A DNA stretch of 64,000 bases, taken from SIG440 sp045631525 (GTDB taxonomy: Bacteria > Bacillota > Clostridia > Monoglobales > Monoglobaceae). The stretch is from NCBI GenBank assembly GCA_045631525.1, contig JAZQUY010000028.1, forward strand, positions 1 to 64,000, given 5' to 3'. Shown here piece after piece: positions 1-8,257 of this stretch (positions are counted from its first letter, which is position 1; the number at the start of each line of letters is the position of its first letter). The notes beneath the pieces are model-generated. The model made no database searches. It saw only the letters and a program-made list of their open reading frames with translations, and was not told the DNA's origin. Made by a program: the position numbers and the translations under genes.

Positions 1-1065
1 AACGGACAGCCGTGGGATCTTGACAGAAATGATGGGGGTGTTTATGTTCTTCCGCCGTATGTTTCTGCGGAAAAAGGCGAATGGTACAAGGGAACAGCCA
101 ATGCGATTTACCAGAATATTGGCTTTATCAGCGGGTTTGACCCAAAGTATGTGGTTATTCTTTCGGGGGACCATATTTATAAAATGGATTATTCAAAAAT
201 GATAAAGGCGCACAAAGCGGCAAAGGCTGCGGCGACCATTGCGGTCATTGAAGTGCCCTGGGATGAGGCATCACGATTTGGTATTATGAATACCGATGAA
301 AATATGAACATTGTGGAGTTTGAAGAAAAACCCAAAAAACCAAAGAGTAACCTGGCATCAATGGGTGTTTATGTCTTCAGCTGGGATATTCTTAAAAAGT
401 ACTTGATTGCAGACGAGAATGACCCAAAGTCTGACAACGACTTTGGTAAAAATATTATCCCTGCTATGCTCTCGGATAAAAACAGGATGCTTGCATACAG
501 ATTTGACGGATACTGGAAAGATGTTGGTACAATAGAGAGCCTTTGGGAAGCGAATATGAATCTTCTTTCGGAAAATCCGGGGTATGAGCTTGATGACCCG
601 GGCTGGAAGATTTTCAGCCGAAATCCTGCAAAGCCGCCCCACTATATAGCACCCAATTCAAGGGTGAAGAACTGCTATATAACAGAGGGTTGTGAAATCT
701 TTGGCGATGTAGAGAATTCGGTTATCTTCCAGGGTGTTACTGTTGAAGAGGGTGCCGTGGTGCGAGATTCGGTTATCTTTCCTGATTCGCATATAGGAAA
801 GAATGCTATCGTCAACAAAGCTATGATTGGGACGGATGCATATATTGCGGAAAACAGCGAAATCGGCAGCACAGCGGCTGATGCAAACAAGGATTTTGTG
901 AATACAAAAATTTGCTCAGACGATATTACCCTTATCGGCCCAAATGTGAGCATTGCAGAGGGCATAAAAGTTGCGGGATGCTCTATGGTTACACGTAATA
1001 TCAAAAAACCGTCTGCTGAAAAGGCTGCGGGCAAAAAATCTGTGAAAGGAACGGCTACGGCCTGA
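1..1065 (+). CDS. glgC: Glucose-1-phosphate adenylyltransferase, 5'-truncated by the window edge
   Basis: This enzyme makes ADP-glucose from glucose-1-phosphate and ATP, the first committed step of bacterial glycogen synthesis. The reading frame is open from base 1, so the true start (about 70 residues earlier by family length) lies outside the window. Visible family signatures are GTADAIYQN-like GTANAIYQN, the LSGDHIYKMDY nucleotide-sugar motif, FEEKP and a C-terminal left-handed beta-helix rich in VIFPDS-type hexapeptides. It is followed after 11 bases by glgD, the non-catalytic partner, as is usual in Firmicutes where GlgC and GlgD form a heterotetramer. Identification is firm; only the N-terminus is missing. 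Confidence 0.96.
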   Translation, partial: NGQPWDLDRNDGGVYVLPPYVSAEKGEWYKGTANAIYQNIGFISGFDPKYVVILSGDHIYKMDYSKMIKAHKAAKAAATIAVIEVPWDEASRFGIMNTDENMNIVEFEEKPKKPKSNLASMGVYVFSWDILKKYLIADENDPKSDNDFGKNIIPAMLSDKNRMLAYRFDGYWKDVGTIESLWEANMNLLSENPGYELDDPGWKIFSRNPAKPPHYIAPNSRVKNCYITEGCEIFGDVENSVIFQGVTVEEGAVVRDSVIFPDSHIGKNAIVNKAMIGTDAYIAENSEIGSTAADANKDFVNTKICSDDITLIGPNVSIAEGIKVAGCSMVTRNIKKPSAEKAAGKKSVKGTATA

Positions 1066-1076
1066 GGTGATTTATT

Positions 1077-2207
1077 ATGGTAAACAATAATACACTGGGT
1101 TTGATTTTTTCTGAAAATTCAGAGGCGTCTTTGGGCGAGCTTATGAAGTTTCGTTCTCTTGCGGCGGTGCCCGTGGGCGGAAGATACAGAATTATTGACT
1201 TTATGCTTTCGAACATGGTGAATTCCGGCATTGTGAATGTGGGTATTACTGCAGGGTTCAAAAACCGTTCACTCACTGACCACGTAGGAAGCGGAAGAGC
1301 ATGGGATATGGCAAGAAAAGAAAACGGACTTTTCATTCTGCCACCCCCTGAAACGGTTGATTTAAACGGTCGCATTATGGGGGGCATTGACTACCTCAGC
1401 GGAGCTATGAGTTATTTAAACCGCAGCCGTCAGGAGTATGTTATGCTTAGCGACTGTAATACAATCTGCAATATTGACCTTGAAAAAGTCATGGACTTTC
1501 ATTTTGAAAAGGATGCAGATATAACGGTGGTTTATACAGAGGAACCAAAGCTCGGTTCGAGAGAACTGGCAAAACATATTTTGTTTGATGTAGCAGACGA
1601 CGGAAGTGTTTCGGATATTCAGATTTACCCTAAGAGACAAAAGTCGGATGCTGCATATATGCATATGTTTTTCATTAAAAAGAGTCTGCTTATTGAACTG
1701 ATTGAGGACTGTATGGCTCACGATGAACACGTTATTTCAAAGAATATTCTTCTTGCTAATCTTGGAAAGCTTAGAATTTTTGCCTACAAGTTTGAGGGAT
1801 ACAAGAAAAAAATTGATACCATTGATGCATTTTTTGAATTCAATCTTGAGTTGCTCAAAGATGATGTCAGACGCGAGCTTTTCGGCGAGGACAAAAAGAG
1901 CATTTATACCAAGGTGAAAGACAGTGTTCCAACGAAATACGGTCGCGAGGCTGAGGTTAAAAATTCCTTTATTGCTGATGGCTGTGAGATTTACGGCGAG
2001 GTTGAAAACTGCATTGTTTTCCGTGGCGTAAAAATCGGTAAGAACACAAAGGTGAAAAATTCTGTTATTATGCAAAAGTCTCAGATTATGGACAACTGCA
2101 CTGTTGACAATGTGATTTTTGACAAAGAGGTTATTTTGTGTAGCGGAAAGAGTCTTGTGGGCGAGAGTACCTATCCTTTGGTAATAGGAAAGAGAAAGGT
2201 TGTTTAA
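1077..2207 (+). CDS. glgD: Glucose-1-phosphate adenylyltransferase regulatory subunit GlgD
   Basis: GlgD is the GlgC paralogue that modulates ADP-glucose pyrophosphorylase activity. The 376-aa protein keeps the nucleotidyltransferase fold (RYRIIDFMLSN near residue 38, MLSDCNT near 120) and the C-terminal beta-helix hexapeptides (FIADGCEIYGEVEN), but its N-terminal loop lacks the GGxGxRL nucleotide-binding motif of active pyrophosphorylases. Length and order glgC-glgD-glgA-glgP match clostridial glycogen operons. A GAGGTGA ribosome binding site lies just upstream of the ATG at 1077. Confidence 0.95.
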   Translation: MVNNNTLGLIFSENSEASLGELMKFRSLAAVPVGGRYRIIDFMLSNMVNSGIVNVGITAGFKNRSLTDHVGSGRAWDMARKENGLFILPPPETVDLNGRIMGGIDYLSGAMSYLNRSRQEYVMLSDCNTICNIDLEKVMDFHFEKDADITVVYTEEPKLGSRELAKHILFDVADDGSVSDIQIYPKRQKSDAAYMHMFFIKKSLLIELIEDCMAHDEHVISKNILLANLGKLRIFAYKFEGYKKKIDTIDAFFEFNLELLKDDVRRELFGEDKKSIYTKVKDSVPTKYGREAEVKNSFIADGCEIYGEVENCIVFRGVKIGKNTKVKNSVIMQKSQIMDNCTVDNVIFDKEVILCSGKSLVGESTYPLVIGKRKVV

Positions 2208-2240
2208 AGACTTTAAAAGTACTGCGAAAGGGGTTTTTGT

Positions 2241-3665
2241 GTGAATATATTGATGCTATCATCCGAGGTTGCACCCTTTGCGAAGTCAGGTGGACTTGGT
2301 GACGTTTTAGGGGCGCTACCTCAGAGTCTCGCTGCTCTTGGTCATGATGTAAGGGTTATGCTTCCCAAATACGGACTCATTGCTGAGAAATTCTTAGGGG
2401 AAATGGAGTATTTGTTTTATACCTACATCCCACTTGGGTGGAGGAATAAATATTGTGGTGTCTTCTCAATAAAGAGACAAGGCGTAACATATTATTTTGT
2501 GGACAATGAGGAGTATTTTGGGGAAAAGTGCCTTTACAGATGGGACGACCTTGAACGGTTCTCGTTTTTTGACAAGGCGGCGCTTGAGCTTTTGCCAAAG
2601 CTTGATTTTAAGCCTGACGTGGTGCATTGTCACGATTGGCAGACGGGGGCTGTTCCTGTTATACTTGAGGGGTATTATAAAAAGAATGATTTTTATCGGG
2701 ATATAAGAACGGTTTTCACCATTCATAATCTCAAATATCAGGGGATTTATTCAATTGATGCGGTGAAGGATTTCTTATCTCTTGACGATTCGTTTTTCAC
2801 TGATGACAAGTTGGAATTTCACGGCTGTGCAAACCTTATGAAAGCGGGAATAACCTATTCTATGGCGGTTACCACCGTGAGCCCGACTTATGCCGAAGAA
2901 ATAAAAACGCCCACGGGGGGCGAGGCTCTTGACGGGCTTCTCACGGCAAGGAGTAATGCTCTTTTTGGCATACTTAACGGAATTGATTATGATGAATATA
3001 ATCCAAAAACCGACCCGTATATTGAGCATAATTATACGGCGAGAAGTGTCCTCTCTGGAAAGAAGAAAAATAAAATGGCGCTTCAAAGTCAGCTTGGACT
3101 TCCTGTTGACGGCGAAAAGGTTATGATTGGCCTTGTGTCAAGGCTTGTTGACCAAAAGGGTATTGATATAATTGCTGAGGCTATGGAAGAACTTATGAGC
3201 CTTGATATGCAGTTTGTTATTGTGGGTACTGGCGAAGAAAAATATGAAAATATGTTTCGTCATTATGCCTGGTGTAATCCCGAAAAGGTGTCTGCGAATA
3301 TTATGTTCAGCAACGAGCTTGCGCATAAGGTTTATGCCGCATCAGATTTATTCTTGATGCCGTCTCTTTTTGAGCCTTGCGGACTTGGACAGCTGATTGC
3401 TCTTTCTTATGGCACAATTCCCATTGTGCGTGAGACGGGCGGTCTTAAAGATACCATCATGTCATATAATGAATTCACCGATGAGGGGAATGGCTTCAGC
3501 TTTTATGCACCAAACAGTCACGATATGATGTATACCATACGCCGTGCAATCGGATTCTTTGCAGATAAAGAAGTGTGGGAGAAACTTGCAAAGCGTGCCA
3601 TAAATCAAAGATTTTCATGGGAAGGCTCTGCAAAGGAATATGAAAAAATATATTTTAGCTTGTAA
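2241..3665 (+). CDS. glgA: Glycogen synthase (GT5, ADP-glucose dependent)
   Basis: GlgA transfers glucose from ADP-glucose to the non-reducing end of alpha-1,4-glucan. The 474-aa protein begins with a GTG codon behind AAGGGG and shows the KSGGLGDV substrate-binding loop at residues 15-22, the HCHDW motif near 130, and the C-terminal retaining glycosyltransferase signature SLFEPCGLGQL near 372-382 with its conserved glutamate. Length is normal for the family. It sits 33 bases after glgD and 26 before glgP, so all four are probably one transcript. Confidence 0.97.
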   Translation: MNILMLSSEVAPFAKSGGLGDVLGALPQSLAALGHDVRVMLPKYGLIAEKFLGEMEYLFYTYIPLGWRNKYCGVFSIKRQGVTYYFVDNEEYFGEKCLYRWDDLERFSFFDKAALELLPKLDFKPDVVHCHDWQTGAVPVILEGYYKKNDFYRDIRTVFTIHNLKYQGIYSIDAVKDFLSLDDSFFTDDKLEFHGCANLMKAGITYSMAVTTVSPTYAEEIKTPTGGEALDGLLTARSNALFGILNGIDYDEYNPKTDPYIEHNYTARSVLSGKKKNKMALQSQLGLPVDGEKVMIGLVSRLVDQKGIDIIAEAMEELMSLDMQFVIVGTGEEKYENMFRHYAWCNPEKVSANIMFSNELAHKVYAASDLFLMPSLFEPCGLGQLIALSYGTIPIVRETGGLKDTIMSYNEFTDEGNGFSFYAPNSHDMMYTIRRAIGFFADKEVWEKLAKRAINQRFSWEGSAKEYEKIYFSL

Positions 3666-3691
3666 TGTAATCTTGGAGGAAATTTAACAAA

Positions 3692-6139
3692 ATGAATAAG
3701 ACAGAAAAGAAGATGCTTAAGGAAAAAATAAAGAGCAGTATTTCAGGAAAGCTCAGAAGATACTTTGGAAAAACCATTGAAAATGCAACACCTGACCAGA
3801 TTTATAAGGCGTGTGCTTTCACCGTCAGGGACGAAATAATGGAAGAGTGGGCGAAATCAAGAGAGCTTCTTGAAAATAGCCACAAAAAAGAACTCTATTA
3901 TCTTTCCTTTGAATTTTTGATGGGAAGAGCTCTTGGAAACAACATAATGAACATTATGCAGACAGACATTTATAAAGAGGCTCTTTCTGAAATGGGTCTT
4001 GACCTTGTAAAGATTGAAGAGACAGAAAACGATGCGGGACTTGGAAACGGCGGTCTTGGCAGACTTGCGGCGTGTTTTCTTGATTCTCTTTCAACCCTTG
4101 AACTCCCTGCCTTTGGTTGCGGAATCCGTTATGAATATGGTCTTTTTAAACAAAAGATTGTCGACGGATACCAGATAGAAATGCCTGACCCGTGGCTTGA
4201 AGACGGAAACGTGTGGGAGGTTGAAAGACCCGAGGATAGTGTTGAAGTGCACTATAATGGTCGTATTGAGGAATATTTTGAAGACAACCGCATGAAGTTT
4301 CGTCATGTTGACTATAACACTGTTATTGGCGAGCCTTATGATATGCCGATTTCGGGTTATAACTCAAAGCTTGTGAACACCTTGAGACTTTGGAGAGCAC
4401 GTTCCCCCCAAATTATCAATATGAGCGAATTCAACCGTGGCGATTATACCATGGCGATTAAGGATAAGGAGCTTGCAGAGGTGGTTTCCCAGGTGCTTTA
4501 TCCTGAGGATAATCATTATGAGGGAAAGCTACTCAGACTTAAGCAACAATATTTCTTTGTTTCTGCCACAATTCAGTGGATTCTTGCAAAACAGAAGCGT
4601 CGAGGACATAATCTTTGGGAGCTTCCAAAGTATGTTCAGATTCACATAAATGACACTCATCCAACTATTGCAATTCCTGAAATGATGAGAATACTTATGG
4701 ACGAGGAAAACTTTGGTTGGGACGAGGCGTGGGAGATTGTTCAGAAAACCTTTGCATATACCAACCACACAATTATGGCGGAGGCTCTTGAAAAATGGCC
4801 GATGTCAATGGTGGAAAGTCTTCTTCCCAGAGTTAGTATGATTATAAAGGAAATTGACCGCAGACAGCGTGAATTTTTGACATCGCGGTTTGGAAACGAC
4901 ATAGGAAAAATTGAATATATGGCGGTTGTTTCAAACAGTCAGGTCAATATGGCAAATCTTTGTCTCACCGCTTGTCACAGCGTCAACGGCGTTGCGGCAC
5001 TCCATACTGAAATTCTTAAAAATGAGACGTTCAGGGATTATTATATGGTGTATCCTGAAAAGTTCAAGAATGTTACCAATGGTGTTACGCCAAGACGTTG
5101 GTTGCTTCAAGCAAACCCTGAACTTGCGGGTCTTATCACCGAGTCGATTGGTGATGGTTGGATAAAGAATGCTGAAAAGCTGGAGGGACTCGAAAAGTTT
5201 GCTGATGATGCGGCATTCCGCGAAAAGTTTGCAAAAATCAAGCAGGACAACAAGCTGAAATTGGCTGAATACATTAAAGAACATAATGGGATTCTGGTTG
5301 ACCCCGAGTCACTTTTTGATGTGCAGATAAAAAGACTTCACGAATACAAGCGTCAGCTTATGAAGGTTATGCATATTATTTATCGCTATAAGATGATAAC
5401 TGAAAATCCATCTCAGGCAAGTATGCTTCCTGAAACCTTTATCTTCGGGGCAAAGGCGGCACCTGGGTATCATACAGCTAAGCTGATTATCAAGCTTATT
5501 AACAACGTTGCAGAAGTGGTGAATAGTGACCCAAGGACAAAGGATATTCTGAAAGTTGTGTTCATTGAAAATTACAGCGTTTCGACAGCTGAAAAGATTG
5601 TTGCTGCAGCAAACCTCAGTCAGCAGATTTCTACAGCCAGCAAGGAGGCATCGGGCACAGGCAATATGAAGCTCATGTTAAATGGTGCTCTCACAATAGG
5701 AACTCTTGACGGTGCGAATGTTGAAATTGCACAGCGTGTGGGGCTTGATAACATTTATATCTTTGGCCTTACATCACAGGAAGTTCTGAGTATCTATGCG
5801 TCAGGACATTCGGGAAGCCCTGAGGTTTATTCACAGAATATGGTGATAAAGGGAATTGTGGACAGCTTTATTGATGGAACTTTTACACCTGATAACCAGA
5901 ATCTTTTCAGGGAGCTTTATCACAGTCTTGTGTTTGGAAACGGTTTTGCAGACCCGTATCTTTTGCTTCGTGATTTCGAGTCTTACCTTGATGCAAGTCA
6001 TTTGGTGGCAAAAGACTTCCAGAAGCCTGATGTATGGAACAAAAAAGCTATTATCAACGTTTCAAAGGCAGGATTTTTCTCCAGCGACCGTTCTATAATG
6101 GATTATAATGATACAATCTGGGGACTGGAAAAGATATAA
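3692..6139 (+). CDS. glgP: Glycogen/maltodextrin phosphorylase (GT35)
   Basis: This PLP enzyme releases glucose-1-phosphate from the ends of glycogen. The 815-aa length is typical. Visible motifs are ENDAGLGNGGLGRLA near residue 112, the NDTHP motif near 322, and the PLP-lysine region EASGTGNMKLMLNG with the invariant lysine. The ATG at 3692 follows a strong TTGGAGG site. Having the breakdown enzyme in the same operon as synthesis genes is common in clostridia, where glycogen turnover is linked to sporulation. A strong hairpin terminator follows the stop codon. Confidence 0.97.
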   Translation: MNKTEKKMLKEKIKSSISGKLRRYFGKTIENATPDQIYKACAFTVRDEIMEEWAKSRELLENSHKKELYYLSFEFLMGRALGNNIMNIMQTDIYKEALSEMGLDLVKIEETENDAGLGNGGLGRLAACFLDSLSTLELPAFGCGIRYEYGLFKQKIVDGYQIEMPDPWLEDGNVWEVERPEDSVEVHYNGRIEEYFEDNRMKFRHVDYNTVIGEPYDMPISGYNSKLVNTLRLWRARSPQIINMSEFNRGDYTMAIKDKELAEVVSQVLYPEDNHYEGKLLRLKQQYFFVSATIQWILAKQKRRGHNLWELPKYVQIHINDTHPTIAIPEMMRILMDEENFGWDEAWEIVQKTFAYTNHTIMAEALEKWPMSMVESLLPRVSMIIKEIDRRQREFLTSRFGNDIGKIEYMAVVSNSQVNMANLCLTACHSVNGVAALHTEILKNETFRDYYMVYPEKFKNVTNGVTPRRWLLQANPELAGLITESIGDGWIKNAEKLEGLEKFADDAAFREKFAKIKQDNKLKLAEYIKEHNGILVDPESLFDVQIKRLHEYKRQLMKVMHIIYRYKMITENPSQASMLPETFIFGAKAAPGYHTAKLIIKLINNVAEVVNSDPRTKDILKVVFIENYSVSTAEKIVAAANLSQQISTASKEASGTGNMKLMLNGALTIGTLDGANVEIAQRVGLDNIYIFGLTSQEVLSIYASGHSGSPEVYSQNMVIKGIVDSFIDGTFTPDNQNLFRELYHSLVFGNGFADPYLLLRDFESYLDASHLVAKDFQKPDVWNKKAIINVSKAGFFSSDRSIMDYNDTIWGLEKI

Positions 6140-6145
6140 AAAAGA

Positions 6146-6182
6146 GGGATTAAACCGTGAGGTTTAATCCCTTTTGTTTTTT
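6146..6182. terminator. Bidirectional terminator after glgP
   Basis: A perfect 11-bp stem (6146-6156 with 6161-6171, loop GTGA) is followed by TTTTGTTTTTT on the plus strand. On the minus strand the same stem is followed by a T-rich run, so it can also end the convergent gene at 6189-6710. Confidence 0.93.
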
Positions 6183-6188
6183 GGGAAT

Positions 6189-6710
6189 TTATTTAAAGTT
6201 CCTTATGTGACGAAAGGTTTCCTTTTCACCTTTTTCGGAAAGCATAATGAGCCAACTTTCAAGAATTTCCGATGTTTCGGGGTGAATACTGCGGTTTGCC
6301 TTGCCCCTCTGGAAATATTCAAGGGGGTGGCTTGCGGAATAGTTCTTTCCCTGATAGATTTTACTTGCAGCCACGCGGTCACAAAACATTTCTTTTACAA
6401 ATTTGAGTGGCATTTTGACAGGGCCTACTGTTTTTGTCTTTGGGTTATAGTCTGTCCAGTATTCAAAGTGATGACGGTTTCTGCCCTTGTGGTGAAGCCA
6501 TGCCGAAGAAAAGCCAAACTTCTCGCGCTCGGCTTCGTTTGGACTGCGTGTGCCTTTGAAAAATTTCACACCAGGCAAAAACTCTGTGGGGGAGTATTTT
6601 GAAAGGTCGTGAAGAAGTCCCCTCAGCAGAATACCCGCTTTGAAACAGTGAACTATCACCTTTTGGCGGTGGCGGGCAACTGTTTTTAAATGACCAAAAA
6701 AATTGTTCAT
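6189..6710 (-). CDS. DUF5662-like conserved protein, histidine-rich
   Basis: I recognise this as resembling the uncharacterised DUF5662 family of Firmicutes; its function is not known to me. The 173-aa protein is basic and rich in histidine: HRQKVIVHCFKAG near residues 14-26, GLLHDLSKYSP near 31-41, and SAWLHHKGRNRHHFEYW near 70-86. The spaced H, HD and HH motifs resemble metal-binding HD-type hydrolases, but this is inference. The ATG at 6710 has an AAGGGGA site upstream and a clear promoter at 6745-6773. It converges on glgP, sharing its terminator, and so is a single-gene unit. Confidence 0.75.
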   Translation of the reverse strand: MNNFFGHLKTVARHRQKVIVHCFKAGILLRGLLHDLSKYSPTEFLPGVKFFKGTRSPNEAEREKFGFSSAWLHHKGRNRHHFEYWTDYNPKTKTVGPVKMPLKFVKEMFCDRVAASKIYQGKNYSASHPLEYFQRGKANRSIHPETSEILESWLIMLSEKGEKETFRHIRNFK

Positions 6711-6744
6711 GATTTAATCCCCTTGTTTTGAAATCAGCTTTAAT

Positions 6745-6773
6745 ATTTTACCACAAACAAGGGGTAAATACAA
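6745..6773 (-). promoter_or_regulatory. Sigma-A type promoter of the DUF5662-like gene
   Basis: Read on the minus strand: TTGTAT (6773-6768), a 17-base spacer, then TAAAAT (6750-6745), about 35 bases before the start codon. Confidence 0.7.
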
Positions 6774-6821
6774 GAGAATTTGAAGAAAAGGTTTTTTGTT
6801 TTGTTATAGAAATAAAATAAA

Positions 6822-6850
6822 GCCGGCGATCCTTGTTTTTGGAACGCCGG
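6822..6850 (-). terminator. Terminator of the cysteine-rich small-protein genes
   Basis: CCGGCG (6823-6828) pairs with CGCCGG (6845-6850). On the minus strand the stem is followed by CTTTATTTTATTT. It lies 17 bases after the stop of the 34-aa cysteine-rich gene. Confidence 0.75.
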
Positions 6851-6866
6851 TGTTTTTAGCTAAAAT

Positions 6867-6971
6867 TTAGCAGCCGCAACCGCAGCCAGAGTTGTTGTTG
6901 CCACCACAGCAGCAGCTTATGAGAAGGATTAAAACGATAATCCAGAGACAGTTGTTATCACCGAAGCACAT
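6867..6971 (-). CDS. 34-aa cysteine-rich membrane miniprotein (copy 2)
   Basis: This is a very short gene. The ATG at 6971 has a perfect GGAGG 9 bases upstream, and the frame runs 34 codons to TAA followed by a terminator. The product has three parts: an N-terminal CFGDNNC box, one hydrophobic segment (LWIIVLILLIS, residues 9-19) and a tail of CCCGG, asparagines, and SGCGCGC. Eight of 34 residues are cysteine. It is a paralogue of the gene at 7012-7161, having the same box-membrane-tail plan. Similar miniproteins are often left unannotated or given uninformative names in clostridial genomes. Function is unknown; metal or thiol chemistry at the membrane, or a sporulation role, are only guesses. 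Confidence 0.72.
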   Translation of the reverse strand: MCFGDNNCLWIIVLILLISCCCGGNNNSGCGCGC

Positions 6972-7011
6972 ACAGGACACCTCCTTTCACAGATTACTGT
7001 TTTTGTTTTGC

Positions 7012-7161
7012 TTAGTCGCAGCAGCAGTTGTTGTCGCGAGGACTTACCATGCCGCAACCGCAGCCAGAGTTGTCGTTACCGCAACCACAGCAGCAAACCA
7101 GAAGAATGAGGATAATAATCCACCAGCAATTATTTCCTCCGCATCCACCGAAGCATCCCAT
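7012..7161 (-). CDS. 49-aa cysteine-rich membrane miniprotein (copy 1)
   Basis: The ATG at 7161 lies behind GGGAGGTG and the frame gives 49 codons ending in TAA. The order of parts is MGCFGGCGGNNC, one membrane segment (WWIIILILLV, residues 13-22), CCCGCG, the shared NSGCGCG box, then an extra CCCD C-terminus. Eleven cysteines occur in 49 residues. It precedes the 34-aa paralogue by 40 bases on the same strand, so the two are probably co-transcribed and arose by duplication. No signal peptidase site is evident. The sequence on the opposite strand also gives open frames, but without ribosome binding sites. Confidence 0.75.
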   Translation of the reverse strand: MGCFGGCGGNNCWWIIILILLVCCCGCGNDNSGCGCGMVSPRDNNCCCD

Positions 7162-7304
7162 ATTTTTGCACCTCCCGATGAGAAATTTAAATTTACGAAA
7201 GCTTTGTCGGGGCGTTCTCTACTTGCTTGATTTTTTAAGTATATTGTATTATACGCAGGAAGACGAAAAGCTGTGATTTGTCCGCAGCAAATAAATTTAT
7301 TCTA

Positions 7305-7333
7305 TTGACGGAAATCAAAGATTTTGATACAAT
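7305..7333 (+). promoter_or_regulatory. Sigma-A promoter of tmk
   Basis: TTGACG (7305-7310), 17-base spacer, TACAAT (7328-7333); the tmk start codon is 30 bases downstream of the -10 box. Confidence 0.82.
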
Positions 7334-7363
7334 ATAAAAGATAAATGAAAAGGGAGATGCGAT

Positions 7364-7990
7364 ATGCAAAAAAAGGGGAAATTTATAGTTTTTGAGGGGA
7401 TTGACGGAAGCGGAAAAAGCACCCAGATAAAAATGCTTGCCAAGGCTTTTGAAAAGAGGGAAATGGCTTTTTGCGAAACCCTTGAGCCTACATACGGCAT
7501 TGCAGGCGAGGTTCTTCACGAGATACTTTCAGGTAAAAAGAAGGCTGACCCAAAGGTTACCGCGGCTCTTTTTGTGGCGGACAGGCTTGACCACCTTACA
7601 AATCCCGAAAACGGTGTGTGCAAAACCCTTGATGAGGGGAAGCACGTTTTATGTGACAGATATTATTTTTCATCCTATGCATATCAAAGTGTCGAAGTGC
7701 CAAAGGAGTGGGTGATTTCTGCCAATCGTCTGGCGGCAGAGACGTTAAGACCCGACTGCACTATTTTTATTGATGTAGCCCCTGAGGTTGCAATGGAAAG
7801 AATTTCCCGAAACCGTGAAAACATTGAACTTTATGAGAGCCTTGAAAGGCTTACTGCTGTGAGATGCGCTTATATGGATGCTTTTTCTTTAATGAAAGAT
7901 GTTGAAAAGGTGAAAATTTTTGATGGCAATAAACTGCCAGAAGAAATCGCCCGCGAGATAGAAGAATTTGTGTTCGGGGAGTTGCTTTAA
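7364..7990 (+). CDS. tmk: Thymidylate kinase
   Basis: Phosphorylates dTMP to dTDP in the dTTP pathway. The 208-aa protein carries the P-loop FEGIDGSGKST at residues 10-20, the CDRYYFSS motif (DR-Y/F-x signature) near 97-104, and a C-terminal region with SRNRE. Length matches the family (about 205-215). The ATG at 7364 has GGGAGATG upstream. It has its own promoter and precedes the purine operon, which has a separate promoter, so it is probably a single-gene unit. Confidence 0.95.
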   Translation: MQKKGKFIVFEGIDGSGKSTQIKMLAKAFEKREMAFCETLEPTYGIAGEVLHEILSGKKKADPKVTAALFVADRLDHLTNPENGVCKTLDEGKHVLCDRYYFSSYAYQSVEVPKEWVISANRLAAETLRPDCTIFIDVAPEVAMERISRNRENIELYESLERLTAVRCAYMDAFSLMKDVEKVKIFDGNKLPEEIAREIEEFVFGELL

Positions 7991-8040
7991 AAATAAGTGC
8001 AATAATTGTCAAAAAAACACGGAAGAACATTGGAAATTTC

Positions 8041-8069
8041 TTGACAAAATGTATGTATCGTGATAAAAT
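8041..8069 (+). promoter_or_regulatory. Sigma-A promoter of the purine operon
   Basis: TTGACA (8041-8046), 17-base spacer, TAAAAT (8064-8069). The predicted transcript begins just before the inverted repeat at 8079-8108 and runs into the riboswitch. Confidence 0.85.
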
Positions 8070-8078
8070 TAACAAGGT

Positions 8079-8226
8079 GACAATGTGTGATTCAAAAGAC
8101 ACATTGTCGCGTGAGTGGTTTTTTGTGACTGACGGATTATGTGGGTTTACCACAGGGGAGCAAAAGACAATAATTATGCCGACCGTCTGGGCAGTCCTGT
8201 CAAACTGTGCAGGACTGCCCTTTTTT
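8079..8226 (+). promoter_or_regulatory. ZTP (pfl) riboswitch with its expression-platform terminator
   Basis: The element shows the hallmarks of the pfl/ZTP class: P1 from ATTGTC (8103-8108) with GACAAT (8166-8171); the conserved GTGACTGACGG (8125-8135); GTGGGTTTACCAC followed by AGGGGAGC; and the 3' domain GCCGACCGTCTGGGCA (from about 8179). GACGG (8131-8135) can pair with CCGTC (8183-8187) as the pseudoknot. GGGCAGTCCTG (8189-8199) pairs with CAGGACTGCCC (8210-8220) followed by TTTTTT, an intrinsic terminator whose 5' arm overlaps the CTGGGCA part of the aptamer. Known members turn genes on when ZTP/ZMP rises. It sits directly before purE, a classic target. An upstream GACAATGTGT arm (8079-8088) adds an alternative hairpin. 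Confidence 0.93.
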
Positions 8227-8257
8227 GGTTTTATTTTGAATTCTGGGAGGACTGAAA

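Noticed and set aside
6174..6602. 142-aa open frame on the plus strand opposite the DUF5662-like gene
   Set aside because: It has no ribosome site, begins in the glgP terminator, and the minus-strand frame has a promoter, a ribosome site and family-like motifs.
7162..7260. Promoter for the cysteine-rich miniproteins on the minus strand
   Set aside because: TATAAT- and TATACT-like sequences occur near 7230-7255, but no -35 box at a proper distance is convincing, so no promoter is listed.
6892..7276. Two overlapping plus-strand open frames (112 and 82 aa) rich in Gln, Pro, Ala and Val
   Set aside because: They are mirror images of the Cys/Gly-rich minus-strand miniprotein genes and lack ribosome sites.
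8079..8226. Purine (guanine/adenine) or THF riboswitch before purE
   Set aside because: The conserved core motifs of those classes are absent, while the GTGACTGACGG, GGGGAGC and CTGGGCA parts of the ZTP class are all present.
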